Assembly: GCF_003594885.1 (NCBI RefSeq)
Contig: NZ_QZEZ01000001.1
Location: 372,001-436,000 of the forward strand
Source of the DNA: Vallicoccus soli
Lineage (GTDB): Bacteria; Actinomycetota; Actinomycetes; Motilibacterales; Motilibacteraceae
Reading direction: 5' to 3'
DNA: 64,000 bases
The stretch's first letter is position 1, and each line of letters opens with the position of its first letter. The position numbers were made by a program, and so were the translations under genes. The notes beneath the pieces were generated by a model. It made no database searches. It saw nothing but the letters and a program-made list of their open reading frames with translations, and was not told the DNA's origin. Below, piece after piece: positions 27,866 to 36,489 of this stretch.

Positions 27866-29371
27866 ATGCCCGACGCCAGCCTGCCCGAGGTCTGGTTCCT
27901 CACCGGGAGCCAGGGCCTCTACGGCGAGGACACCCTGCGCCAGGTCGCGGACCAGTCCCGCGACGTCGCCGCCCGGCTCGACGCGAGCCCCGCCGTGCCG
28001 CACCGCGTGGTGTGGAAGCCGGTGCTCACCGACGCCGCGGCCATCCACGCCCAGGTCCTCGAGGCCAACGCCGCGCCGCAGTGCGTCGGCCTCGTGGCGT
28101 GGATGCACACGTTCTCCCCGGCCAAGATGTGGATCTCCGGGCTCGACGCGCTGCGCAAGCCGCTGCTGCACCTGCACACCCAGGCCGGGGTGGCCCTGCC
28201 GTGGGACACCATCGACATGGACTTCATGAACCTCAACCAGGCCGCGCACGGCGACCGGGAGTTCGGGTTCGTCCAGGCCCGCCTCGGCGTGCCGCGCAAG
28301 ACCGTCGCGGGGCACGTGAGCGACCCGCGGGTCGCCGGGCGGGTCGGGGCGTGGGCCCGCGCCGCGAGCGGCTGGGCCGAGCTGCGCACCCTGCGCCTGG
28401 CCCGCTTCGGCGACAACATGCGCGACGTCGCGGTCACCGAGGGGGACAAGGTCGAAGCGCAGCTGCGCTTCGGCGTCTCGGTGAACACGTACGGGGTCAA
28501 CGACCTCGTCGCCGTCGTCGACGAGGTGCCGGACACCGACGTCGACAAGCTCGTCGCGGAGTACGCCGACGTCTACGACGTCGCCCCGGAGCTGCTTCCC
28601 GGAGGGGAGCGGCACGCCGCGCTGCGGTACGGCGCGCGCATCGAGGCCGGTCTGCGCCAGTTCCTCGCCGAGGGCGGCTTCGGGGCCTTCACCACGAACT
28701 TCGAGGACCTCGGCGGGCTGCGCCAGCTGCCGGGGCTCGCCGTGCAGCGGCTCATGGCCGACGGCTACGGCTTCGGCGGCGAGGGGGACTGGAAGACCTC
28801 GGTCCTGCTGCGCGCGGTGAAGACGATGGGGCGCGGGCTCCCGGGCGGCACCTCGTTCATGGAGGACTACACCTACGACCTCACCCCCGGGCGCGAGGTC
28901 GTCCTCGGTGCCCACATGCTGGAGGTCTGCCCGACCATCGCGTCCGGGCGCCCGCGCGTCGAGGTGCACCCGCTCGGCATCGGCGGGCGCGAGGACCCGG
29001 TGCGCCTGCGCTTCACCGCCGCGCCCGGTGCGGGCGTCGTCGTGGGCCTCAGCGACGTCGGCGAGCGCTTCCGCCTCACGGCCAACACCATCGACGTCGT
29101 CGAGCCGCCGCACGACCTGCCGCGGCTGCCCGTGGCGTGCGCGGTGTGGCAGCCCCACCCGAGCCTCGCCACCTCGGCCGAGTGCTGGCTGGAGGCCGGC
29201 GCGCCGCACCACACGGTGCTCTCGACCGCGGTCGGCGTGGAGGAGCTCGACGACTTCGCCGAGATGGTGGCGACCGAGCTCGTCGTCATCGACGCGGCGA
29301 CGACGCCGCGCCGCCTGCGCCAGGAGCTGCGGTGGAGCGCCGCGTACCACCGGCTCTCGGCCCGGCTCTGA
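27866..29371 (+). CDS. araA: L-arabinose isomerase
   Basis: The 501-residue enzyme converts L-arabinose to L-ribulose. Characteristic segments are [19 protein letters not shown] at the N-terminus, [34 protein letters not shown], and the metal-site regions [19 protein letters not shown] and [11 protein letters not shown]. Length equals the family norm. ATG 27866 follows GCGAGGAG. It is the last enzyme gene of the transporter operon and is followed by a terminator. araB (ribulokinase) and araD (epimerase) are not in the window. Confidence 0.96.
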   Translation: MPDASLPEVWFLTGSQGLYGEDTLRQVADQSRDVAARLDASPAVPHRVVWKPVLTDAAAIHAQVLEANAAPQCVGLVAWMHTFSPAKMWISGLDALRKPLLHLHTQAGVALPWDTIDMDFMNLNQAAHGDREFGFVQARLGVPRKTVAGHVSDPRVAGRVGAWARAASGWAELRTLRLARFGDNMRDVAVTEGDKVEAQLRFGVSVNTYGVNDLVAVVDEVPDTDVDKLVAEYADVYDVAPELLPGGERHAALRYGARIEAGLRQFLAEGGFGAFTTNFEDLGGLRQLPGLAVQRLMADGYGFGGEGDWKTSVLLRAVKTMGRGLPGGTSFMEDYTYDLTPGREVVLGAHMLEVCPTIASGRPRVEVHPLGIGGREDPVRLRFTAAPGAGVVVGLSDVGERFRLTANTIDVVEPPHDLPRLPVACAVWQPHPSLATSAECWLEAGAPHHTVLSTAVGVEELDDFAEMVATELVVIDAATTPRRLRQELRWSAAYHRLSARL

Positions 29372-29376
29372 GCGAC

Positions 29377-29406
29377 GGGGCCCGCGGCGCGCAGGCCGCG
29401 GGCCCC
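29377..29406 (+). terminator. Terminator after araA
   Basis: GGGGCCCGCGGC (29377-29388) pairs with GCCGCGGGCCCC (29395-29406) around GCGCAG, a perfect 12-bp stem. It may attenuate read-through into the regulator gene 27 nt downstream. Confidence 0.7.
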
Positions 29407-29432
29407 GCACCCACCACGGAAGGAGGAGCCCC

Positions 29433-30521
29433 GTGCACCTCGCCCCGGACCCCGCCGGGGCCGACGACGCCGCCGGCGCCGCCCTCGCCGCGGCCCGCGC
29501 CGGCGGGGCGGCCACCGTCCCGGCGCCGTCCCGGCCGCCGGTCATGGGCGACGTGGCCCGCCTCGCCGGGGTCTCGCACCAGACGGTCTCGCGGGTCCTC
29601 AACGACCCGCAGACCGTGCGGGCGGCGACCCGGGCCCGGGTGGAGCAGGCCATCGCGGCCCTCGGCTACCGCCGCAACCCCGCGGCCCGCTCGCTCGTGA
29701 CCCGCCGGTCGGAGACCCTGGGCGTGGTCAGCTTCGACACCACGCACTACGGCCCGGCGTCCACGCTGTGGGGCATCGAGCGCAGCGCGCGCGACGCCGG
29801 CTACTTCGTCAGCGTCGCGACGCTGTCGGCGCTGTCGCCGCGGGCGGTCCGCAGCGCGGTCGACCGCCTCCTCGCGCAGCAGGTCGAGGGCCTGGTCGTC
29901 GTGGCCCCCCAGGACGAGGTCTGCCAGGCGGTGGCGACCCTGCCGCGCGACCTGCCGCTCGTCGTCGTCGAGACCGACGACGTGCAGGGCGTGTCGCGGG
30001 TGTCGGTCGACCAGGCGCGCGGCGCCCGCCTCGCGGTGGAGCACCTGCTCGGCCTCGGGCACCGCACGGTCCACCACGTCGCCGGGCCGGCGGACTGGCT
30101 CGAGGCGCGGGCCCGCACCGCGGCCTGGGAGCGGGCGCTGCGCGACCGCGGGCGCCCGGTGCCGCGGGTGCTGCAGGGGGACTGGAGCCCGGCGTCGGCG
30201 TACCGGGCGGTGCTGGACCTCGACCTCGCCGACGTGACGGCCCTCTTCGTGGGGAACGACCAGATGGCGCTGGGCGCGCTGCGCGCGCTGCACGAGCGCG
30301 GGGTGCCGGTGCCCGAGCGGGTGAGCGTGGTCGGGTTCGACGACGTGCCGGAGGCCGCGTACTACTCCCCGCCCCTGACCACCGTGCGCCAGGACTTCCA
30401 GGAGGTCGGGCGCCGCTGCATCGGCCTGCTGCTCGAGCGGGTGCGCGAGGGCGCCGGGCCGGCCACCTCGGTCGTACGGCCCGAGCTGGTCGTCCGGGCC
30501 AGCGCCGGCCCGCCGCCCTGA
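29433..30521 (+). CDS. LacI-family regulator of the arabinose locus
   Basis: The 362-residue product has an unusual ~35-residue Ala/Pro-rich N-terminal extension, then a LacI helix-turn-helix (MGDVARLAGVSHQTVSRVLND), the hinge RRNPAARSLVTRRS and a sugar-binding core (TLGVVSFDTTHYG ... VVGFDDVPEAAYYSPPLTTVRQD). GTG 29433 has AAGGAGGAG. It closes the araA operon region and is the best candidate to bind the two palindromes at 22658-22673 and 22748-22763. L-arabinose or a phosphorylated derivative as inducer is inference. Confidence 0.88.
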   Translation: MHLAPDPAGADDAAGAALAAARAGGAATVPAPSRPPVMGDVARLAGVSHQTVSRVLNDPQTVRAATRARVEQAIAALGYRRNPAARSLVTRRSETLGVVSFDTTHYGPASTLWGIERSARDAGYFVSVATLSALSPRAVRSAVDRLLAQQVEGLVVVAPQDEVCQAVATLPRDLPLVVVETDDVQGVSRVSVDQARGARLAVEHLLGLGHRTVHHVAGPADWLEARARTAAWERALRDRGRPVPRVLQGDWSPASAYRAVLDLDLADVTALFVGNDQMALGALRALHERGVPVPERVSVVGFDDVPEAAYYSPPLTTVRQDFQEVGRRCIGLLLERVREGAGPATSVVRPELVVRASAGPPP

Positions 30522-30545
30522 CCGCGGCGGGTTCGCCCGCCGCGG
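30522..30545 (+). terminator. Terminator after the arabinose regulator
   Basis: CCGCGGCGGG and CCCGCCGCGG form a perfect 10-bp stem closed by the stable tetraloop TTCG, starting directly after the stop codon. Confidence 0.75.
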
Positions 30546-30564
30546 CGGCGGGAACCGCGGGTGC

Positions 30565-31383
30565 ATGGCTGACTCCACCCGGACCCCCCGCACCGCCATC
30601 GTCACCGGCTCCGACTCCGGCATCGGCCGGGCGACCGCCGTCGCCCTCGCCCGCGCCGGCTGCGACGTCGGCGTCACCTGGAACACCGACGAGGCGGGGG
30701 CGCAGGCCACCGCGCAGGAGGTCCGCTCCCACGGGCGGCGGGCCGAGGTGGCGCACCTGGACCTCACCCGGCTGCCGGGCGCGGGCGACGTCGTCGACGA
30801 CCTCGCCGAGCGGCTCGGCGGGGTCGACGTGCTGGTGAACTCCTCCGGCACCGGCACGTCCACGCCGCTGCTCGACCTGGAGTACGAGGACTGGCGCCGG
30901 ACCGTGGCCACCGACCTGGACGGCGCGTTCGTCTGCCTGCAGCGGGCGGCCCGGCGCATGGTCGCCCAGGGCCGCGGCGGGCGCATCGTCAACATCACGA
31001 GCGTGCACGAGCACCAGCCGCGGGTGGGCGCGGCCCCCTACTGCGCGGCCAAGGGCGGGCTGGGGCTGCTCACGCGCACCGCGGCGATCGAGCTGGCCGA
31101 GCACGGCATCACGGTGAACGCCGTCGCGCCCGGCGAGATCGCGACGCCGATGACCGGCCAGACCGACACCGAGCCGCGCGAGCGGACCGAGGACGAGAGC
31201 CGGCCGGGCGTCCCGCTGGGCCGCCCTGGCGACGCGCGCGAGATCGCCGCCGTCGTGGCGTTCCTCTGCTCGCCCGAGGCGGCCTACGTCACCGGCGCCT
31301 CCTGGCCGGTCGACGGCGGCATGCTGCAGATGGGGCCCATGGCCGGCTCGCACCTGACGTCGGACGACTGGCGCCGCCCCTGA
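30565..31383 (+). CDS. Short-chain dehydrogenase/reductase (SDR)
   Basis: The 272-residue classical SDR has the NAD(P) loop TGSDSGIG, NSSGTG in place of NNAG, the catalytic Ser in NITSVHEHQ and the Tyr-Lys pair in YCAAKGG, ending with TGASWPVDGGMLQMGPM. A variant NSSG motif is seen in some glucose-dehydrogenase-like members. The substrate cannot be told. Terminators on both sides (30522-30545, 31391-31413) make it an independent transcription unit. Confidence 0.88.
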   Translation: MADSTRTPRTAIVTGSDSGIGRATAVALARAGCDVGVTWNTDEAGAQATAQEVRSHGRRAEVAHLDLTRLPGAGDVVDDLAERLGGVDVLVNSSGTGTSTPLLDLEYEDWRRTVATDLDGAFVCLQRAARRMVAQGRGGRIVNITSVHEHQPRVGAAPYCAAKGGLGLLTRTAAIELAEHGITVNAVAPGEIATPMTGQTDTEPRERTEDESRPGVPLGRPGDAREIAAVVAFLCSPEAAYVTGASWPVDGGMLQMGPMAGSHLTSDDWRRP

Positions 31384-31390
31384 GGCCGCC

Positions 31391-31413
31391 CCCCCCGCGC
31401 CGGTCGCGGGGGG
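31391..31413 (+). terminator. Terminator after the SDR gene
   Basis: CCCCCCGCG (31391-31399) and CGCGGGGGG (31405-31413) form a 9-bp stem with a CCGGT loop, 8 nt after the stop codon. Confidence 0.65.
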
Positions 31414-31514
31414 ACGGGCCGCCGCGCCCCTGTGGACGGCCGGCGCCGCGCCGCCGGCCGGCACGGCATGCTCCCGCTGCACGGGCGGGGAGCCGCAGGG
31501 CGCGAGGGGGAGCG

Positions 31515-31793
31515 GTGGGCGAGGTGCTGGTCGAGCCGGCGGTGCTGGCGGCGGCCGAGGCGGGGGTGGCGCGCGCCGCGGAGGCCGCCGGGGCCGTCGC
31601 GCCGCGCGTGCGGGCCGTGGCGCCCGCCTCCGGCGCCCCGCTCGTCGAGGACGCCGCGCGGGTGTTCGCCGAGGAGGCGGCCGGGCGGCTCGCCCTCGCC
31701 GCGCAGGGGCTGCACGACGTCGCCCGGGCGCTGTCCGCGGCCCGCGCCGCGTACGGGACCGCCGAGCGCACCGCCACCGGGGTGCCGCGGTGA
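31515..31793 (+). CDS. Small alpha-helical protein, EspC/DUF2580-like (type VII secretion-associated)
   Basis: The 92-residue Ala-rich protein has the pattern of ESX-associated EspC-like proteins: LVEPAVLAAAEAGVARAA at the start, a G-containing turn, and ARALSAARAAYGTAERTA at the end. It has no signal peptide. A GAGGGGGAGC sequence precedes the GTG. Its stop overlaps the start of the next gene (GTGA), which has a WXG-type domain, so the two are translated as a pair. Confidence 0.6.
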   Translation: MGEVLVEPAVLAAAEAGVARAAEAAGAVAPRVRAVAPASGAPLVEDAARVFAEEAAGRLALAAQGLHDVARALSAARAAYGTAERTATGVPR

Positions 31794-33301
31794 GCCCGGT
31801 CACGACGGGGCTCGCCCCGGCGCTGGCCGCGGCGCCGCGCCCCGAGGGCGACCCGGGGGCCGTACGGGCCGCCGCCCTGGCCTGGGGGTCGGCCGCGGAC
31901 GCCGTCGACCGGGCGCGCGGTGGCCTGGGCGGGACCGTCGCCGCGGCGGCGGCCGGCTGGCGGGGCGTCGCCGCCACCGCGTGGGAGGGGGCCTGCGCCG
32001 AGGCGCTCACCCGCGCGGGCGCCGCCGCGCAGGCGCTCGACGCGGCGGCGGGGGCGCTGGCCCGCTTCGCGGCCGAGCTCGCGGCGGCGCAGGCGGCGTG
32101 GGACGCGGCGGAGCGGGCGGCCGCCCGCGACGACGAGCGGCAGGCGCTCGAGCGCGCGCGGGTGCTGGTGGCGGCCGACGCGGCGCTCGCGCAGCACGCG
32201 CGGGCGGAGGCGGTCGCGCGGGCCGCCGGCGGCCCCCGGCCCGACCCGCCCGCGCTGCCCTCGTGGTCCCCGGACCCGGCGAGCCCGGCCCGCCGGGCGG
32301 CGCTCGACGCCGCGCTCGACGCCCGGGCGCGCGCCGCGGCGGCGGCGCGCGCCTGCGCCGCCGCGCTCGACGCCGCGCGGGCCACGGCCTGGCCGGGGTA
32401 CGCCGCCGGCCCGCCGGCGCGCGAGCTGCCCGTGCTGGGTGGGCTGAGGGCGGGGGAGCCCGGCGCCTGGGGGCGCGCGGTCTCGGCCGCGCTGCTGCGG
32501 ACGCTGTGCCTGCCGGCCGCGGGCTACGACGGGGGCGGCTGGCTGCGGGGGCCCGACGGACGGGACTACCCGCTCGTCGTGCCGTTCGTCGTCGAGGACG
32601 GGGTGCGCCGCACCGGCGACGAGGCGGCGCACGGGCCGGCCGTCGAGGACCTCGACGGCCAGGACCCGGGGTGGCGGACGGTGGCCACGACGACCGGGCT
32701 GGAGCACCTCGGCGGCCGGCCGGGCGCGGGGCTGCTGCTCGCCGGCGCGCTCGCGGGCAGCGCGGGCTGGACGCCCCCGGTCGCGCCGCGCGCCGACGCG
32801 CTGCCGCTGCTGCGCGTGGGGCCGACCGGGTGGCCGTCGCTGGGCCGCGCGCCCGCTCCGGCGGCACCGGCGCCGCCGCAGAACCCGCTGGAGGTGCGCC
32901 GCGGCACGCCGCCGCGCGTGCTGCGCGACGGGGCGGGGCGCCGGCTCGCCGCGCCCCCGGGGCCGCTGGACCCGGCGGAGCGCTCCGCCGGGCGCGGGCG
33001 GGTCGGCCTGGGCGCGGCCGGGGCGTCCGACCTCGCGACGCTCGGGCTCACCGCGGCCGCGGGCGCGCGCCTCGCCGGCGACGCCCGGGCCCGGTGGACG
33101 GTCGTGCGCTTCCAGGAGCACGCCGACGGGCGGCGGCGGGCGCTCGCGCGGACGTACCGGGTGGAGGAGGGCCGTGGCGGCCCCGTCGTGCGGGTGGCGA
33201 GCCTGCACGCCGACCCGCAGGGGCGGCCGGTCGAGCGGCCGGTCGCCTGGCGGCGCACCTGCGGGCCGGTCCTGCGGCCCGCGGGCTACGCCGTCGGGTG
33301 A
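31790..33301 (+). CDS. Large protein with N-terminal WXG-like helical domain, unknown C-terminus
   Basis: The 503-residue product starts with ~210 residues of Ala-rich helices including an AAGWRGVAATAWEGACAEAL segment (W-x-G) like type VII substrates. A proline/aspartate region (WSPDPASPARRAALDAALD) and a globular part follow (about 225-503, with GRDYPLVVPFVVEDGVRR, WRTVATTTGLEHLG and a C-terminal RWTVVRFQEHADGRRRALAR beta-region). The C-terminus is not a recognised toxin. With the small EspC-like partner it looks like a type VII substrate or peptidoglycan-side effector. It ends 4 nt before the convergent XPB stop. Confidence 0.6.
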   Translation: MSPVTTGLAPALAAAPRPEGDPGAVRAAALAWGSAADAVDRARGGLGGTVAAAAAGWRGVAATAWEGACAEALTRAGAAAQALDAAAGALARFAAELAAAQAAWDAAERAAARDDERQALERARVLVAADAALAQHARAEAVARAAGGPRPDPPALPSWSPDPASPARRAALDAALDARARAAAAARACAAALDAARATAWPGYAAGPPARELPVLGGLRAGEPGAWGRAVSAALLRTLCLPAAGYDGGGWLRGPDGRDYPLVVPFVVEDGVRRTGDEAAHGPAVEDLDGQDPGWRTVATTTGLEHLGGRPGAGLLLAGALAGSAGWTPPVAPRADALPLLRVGPTGWPSLGRAPAPAAPAPPQNPLEVRRGTPPRVLRDGAGRRLAAPPGPLDPAERSAGRGRVGLGAAGASDLATLGLTAAAGARLAGDARARWTVVRFQEHADGRRRALARTYRVEEGRGGPVVRVASLHADPQGRPVERPVAWRRTCGPVLRPAGYAVG

Positions 33302-33305
33302 GCGC

Positions 33306-34958
33306 TCAGGCGTCCTCGCCGGCGAGCACGTCGTCGGCGTCGACGATGCGGTAGGCGTACCCCTGCTCGGCGAGGAACCGCTGGCGGTGCGCCGCGTACT
33401 CCTGGTCCAGGGTGTCGCGCGAGACGACGGCGTAGAACCGCGCGCCGCGCCCGTCGGACTTCGGGCGCAGGACGCGGCCGAGGCGCTGCGCCTCCTCCTG
33501 GCGCGACCCGTACGCGCCGCTGACCTGGATCGCCACCGCCGCCTCCGGCAGGTCGATGGAGAAGTTCGCGACCTTGGAGACGACGAGCGTGTGCAGCTCG
33601 CCGCTGCGGAAGGCCGCGAAGAGGCGCTCGCGCTCCTTGACCGTGGTGTCGCCCTTGATGACCGGCGCGCCGATGTGCTCGCCGAGGAGGTCGAGCTGGT
33701 CGATGTACTGCCCGATGACGAGGGTCTGGTCGCCGCGGTGCTTCTCGACGAGCTTCTCCACCACGCGGTTCTTGGTGTCGGTCGTCGAGCAGAGCCGGTA
33801 GCGGTCCTCGGGCTCGGCGGTCGCGTAGAGCATGCGCTCGCGGTCGGTGAGGGTCACGCGGACCTCCACGCAGTCCGCCGGGGCGATGTAGCCCTGCGCC
33901 TCGATGTCCTTCCAGGGCGCGTCGTACCGCTTCGGGCCGATGAGGCTGAACACGTCGCCCTCGCGCCCGTCCTCGCGCACCAGGGTGGCGGTGAGGCCGA
34001 GCCGGCGGCGGGACTGGATGTCCGCGGTGAACCGGAAGATGGGCGCGGGCAGCAGGTGGACCTCGTCGTACACGATGAGGCCCCAGTCGCGCTCGTCGAA
34101 GAGCTCGAGGTGGGCGTAGACGCCCTTGCGGCGGGTCGTCAGCACCTGGTACGTCGCGATGGTGACGGGGCGGATCTCCTTCTTCGCCCCGCTGTACTCG
34201 CCGATCTCGTCCTCGGTGAGGCTCGTGCGCTTGAGCAGCTCCGAGCGCCACTGCCGGGCGCTCACCGTGTTGGTGACGAGGATGAGCGTCGTCGCCTTGG
34301 CCTCGGCCATCGCCGCCGCGCCGACGAGGGTCTTGCCGGCGCCGCAGGGGAGCACCACGACGCCGGAGCCGCCGTGCCAGAAGCCGTCGACCGCCTCGCG
34401 CTGGTACGGCCGCAGCGTCCAGCCGTCCTGGGCGAGCTCGATGGGGTGCGCCTCGCCGTCGACGTAGCCGGCGAGGTCCTCGGCCGGCCAGCCGAGCTTG
34501 AGCAGCACCTGCTTGACCGCGCCGCGCTCGCTGGGGTGCACCTGCACGGTGTCGTCGTCGATGCGGTTCCCGACGAGCGGCGCGACCTTCTTGCTGCGCA
34601 GGACCTCCTCGAGGACCGCGCGGTCGGTGGACTCCAGGACGAGGCCGTGCACGGGGTGCTGCAGGAGCTTGAGCCGGCCGTAGCGCGCCATCGTCTCGGC
34701 GACGTCCACGAGCAGGGCGTGCGGCACGGCGTAGCGGCTGTAGGTCAGCAGGGTGTCGACGACCTGCTCGGCGTCGTGGCCGGCCGCGCGGGCGTTCCAC
34801 AGGCCGAGGTTCGTCAGCCGGTAGGTGTGGACGTGCTCGGGGGCGCGCTCCAGCTCGGCGAACGGGGCGATCGCCTTGCGGCACGCCTCCGCCTGCTCGT
34901 GCTCGACCTCGAGCAGCAGGGTCTTGTCGGACTGGACGATGAGCGGGCCGTCGGTCAC
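33306..34958 (-). CDS. DNA repair helicase XPB (bacterial ERCC3/Rad25)
   Basis: The 550-residue SF2 helicase has an N-terminal damage-recognition region (1-170), Walker A in VLPCGAGKTLVGAAAM, the DEVH box in IVYDEVHLLP, the RED-like motif VREDGREGDVFSLIG, and C-terminal VSKVANFSIDLPEA and QRLGRVLRPK. Its length matches mycobacterial XPB (Rv0861c). It is a 3'-5' DNA helicase/ATPase linked to nucleotide repair. GTG 34958 has an AGGAAGG site. The XPB/Ssl2-N-like helicase-associated protein lies 3.3 kb upstream on the same strand. Confidence 0.93.
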   Translation of the reverse strand: MTDGPLIVQSDKTLLLEVEHEQAEACRKAIAPFAELERAPEHVHTYRLTNLGLWNARAAGHDAEQVVDTLLTYSRYAVPHALLVDVAETMARYGRLKLLQHPVHGLVLESTDRAVLEEVLRSKKVAPLVGNRIDDDTVQVHPSERGAVKQVLLKLGWPAEDLAGYVDGEAHPIELAQDGWTLRPYQREAVDGFWHGGSGVVVLPCGAGKTLVGAAAMAEAKATTLILVTNTVSARQWRSELLKRTSLTEDEIGEYSGAKKEIRPVTIATYQVLTTRRKGVYAHLELFDERDWGLIVYDEVHLLPAPIFRFTADIQSRRRLGLTATLVREDGREGDVFSLIGPKRYDAPWKDIEAQGYIAPADCVEVRVTLTDRERMLYATAEPEDRYRLCSTTDTKNRVVEKLVEKHRGDQTLVIGQYIDQLDLLGEHIGAPVIKGDTTVKERERLFAAFRSGELHTLVVSKVANFSIDLPEAAVAIQVSGAYGSRQEEAQRLGRVLRPKSDGRGARFYAVVSRDTLDQEYAAHRQRFLAEQGYAYRIVDADDVLAGEDA

Positions 34959-35007
34959 GCGGGGCCTTCCTGTCGGCGCGGTACGCAGGCTGCAACGCCG
35001 GGACGCA

Positions 35008-35043
35008 CGAGGGCCTTCCCGCCGGCCGGCGGGAAGGCCCTCG
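35008..35043 (-). terminator. Long perfect hairpin between glsB-like gene and xpb
   Basis: CGAGGGCCTTCCCGCCGG (35008-35025) is the exact reverse complement of 35026-35043, a 36-nt palindrome. It would end the GlsB transcript and insulate xpb. Confidence 0.8.
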
Positions 35044-35101
35044 GGAGCTGGGGGGCCGGTCGTGCGCGGCACGACCGCGGAGGCGGGCTCCGGCGCGGGC
35101 G

Positions 35102-35365
35102 TCAGCGCACGGCGCGGCGGTTGCCCCCGGTCACCGCCTCGGCGACGCCGATGAGCAGCACGCTGGCGATGACGGCGACGACGAAGCCGATGACGTTGAG
35201 CTCGAAGACGTCGCCGGTCCCGATCGCGCTGGCGATGGTGCCGCCGATGACGGAGCCGACGAGGCCGAGCAGCAGGGTCGCGAGCAGGCCGAGGTTCTGC
35301 TTGCCGGGCTTGATGAGGCGCGCGAGGGCGCCGATGACGAGTCCGGCGACTATGAAGCCGATCAT
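35102..35365 (-). CDS. GlsB/YeaQ/YmgE family stress-response membrane protein
   Basis: This 87-residue protein has three hydrophobic segments: MIGFIVAGLVIGALARLI with the typical KPGKQNLG after it, LLATLLLGLVGSVIGGTI, and VIGFVVAVIASVLLIGVAEAV. It matches the transglycosylase-associated (YeaQ/YmgE) family, induced in acid or envelope stress in other bacteria. ATG 35365 has a perfect AGGAGG site. Upstream is a divergent promoter region shared with the MOSC gene. Confidence 0.9.
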   Translation of the reverse strand: MIGFIVAGLVIGALARLIKPGKQNLGLLATLLLGLVGSVIGGTIASAIGTGDVFELNVIGFVVAVIASVLLIGVAEAVTGGNRRAVR

Positions 35366-35486
35366 GGTTCCTCCTGGGGGTCGTTCCTCCTCCCGTGCAA
35401 CGACGGGGCTGCCCTCCCTGTGCCCGGGCGGCGCGGCGCCCACGCGCACCCGCCCGTGTGACGCGCGTCAGCGGTAGCGTCGCGAC

Positions 35487-36170
35487 GTGCGCGTCCTCAG
35501 CCTGCACCGCTACCCGGTGAAGTCGCTCCTCGGCGAGGCGCTCGAGGCCGCGCAGGTGGACGCGCGGGGGCTGTCGGGGGACCGCCGCTGGGCCGTGGTC
35601 CACCCCGACGGCAAGCTCGGGAGCGGCAAGTCCTCGCGGCGGTTCCGCCGCACCCCCGGCCTGCTCGACCTCGCTGCCGTGCTGGTGGACGGGCGCCCCG
35701 TGGTCCGGCTGCCCGACGGCCGCTCGTTCGGCCCCGGCCCGGGCGCCGACGCGGCGCTGGCCGAGCGCCTCGGCGTGGACGTCGCCCTGCGCGAGGAGGA
35801 CGGCGAGCCGTTCTTCGACGACGGCCCGGTCCACCTGGTCACGACCTCCTCGCTCGCCCGGCTGCGCGACGAGCTGGGCCACGACGTCCCGGCCGGGCGG
35901 TTCCGGGCCAACGTGGTCGTGGAGACCGGGGACAGCGCTTTCGCCGAGGACGCCTGGGTGGGGCGGGGGCTCGCGCTGGGCGAGGTGCGGCTGCGGGTGG
36001 CCGAGCGGATGCCCCGGTGCGTCATGGTGGGGATGGAGCAGGGCGCCCTCCCCGACGACCGCGCCGTGCTGCCGGGGGTCCACCGGGTCAACGAGGGGAC
36101 GTTCGGGGTCTGGGCGACGGTGGTGCGCCCGGGCCGGGTCGCGGTGGGCGACCCGGTCGCGCTCGTGTGA
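35487..36170 (+). CDS. MOSC-domain protein
   Basis: The 227-residue protein has the MOSC N-terminal barrel (LSLHRYPVKSLLGE, GLSGDRRWAVV) and MOSC domain with RFRANVVVE, FAEDAWVGRGLALGEV, and the Cys region MPRCVMVGMEQ. MOSC proteins bind molybdenum cofactor and reduce N-hydroxylated substrates (YiiM, mARC type) or sulfurate the cofactor. The conserved Cys is present. TAGCGT 6 nt before the GTG indicates a leaderless transcript. No molybdoenzyme is nearby. Confidence 0.88.
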   Translation: MRVLSLHRYPVKSLLGEALEAAQVDARGLSGDRRWAVVHPDGKLGSGKSSRRFRRTPGLLDLAAVLVDGRPVVRLPDGRSFGPGPGADAALAERLGVDVALREEDGEPFFDDGPVHLVTTSSLARLRDELGHDVPAGRFRANVVVETGDSAFAEDAWVGRGLALGEVRLRVAERMPRCVMVGMEQGALPDDRAVLPGVHRVNEGTFGVWATVVRPGRVAVGDPVALV

Positions 36171-36489
36171 CCCACCGGGCCGCGGCAGGGGGCCCCGCGG
36201 GCTCCGACGGCTCCCCCGAGCGGGCGCTCGACCGCGACGAGGGGTTCGAGGCGGACGGCGGCGAGGCGCACCGGACCGACCACGGGCCGTGGACGGCACC
36301 TGCGCCGCCGCGCCCCTGCGCGGGCTCCTCGGCGAGCCCGCGCCGGAGTCGGCGCTCCGGAGGGGCCCGCCGTACCGGGACGTGCGGTCCGGCGAGGACG
36401 AGCCGCCGTGCGGGACGCACCGGGGGCCGGGCGCTGCGCCCGCTGTGCGCCCGGCTCGACCGGCACGTCCTGGCCCGCTGGGGGCGCCC
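36171..36489. other. Gene-free interval, nothing recognised
   Basis: The 319 nt between the MOSC stop and the ABC permease stop carry several open frames, including one starting at the MOSC stop overlap and another at 36289. None shows a family pattern, a convincing ribosome-binding site or conserved motifs. No repeat or clear terminator was found. Confidence 0.4.
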
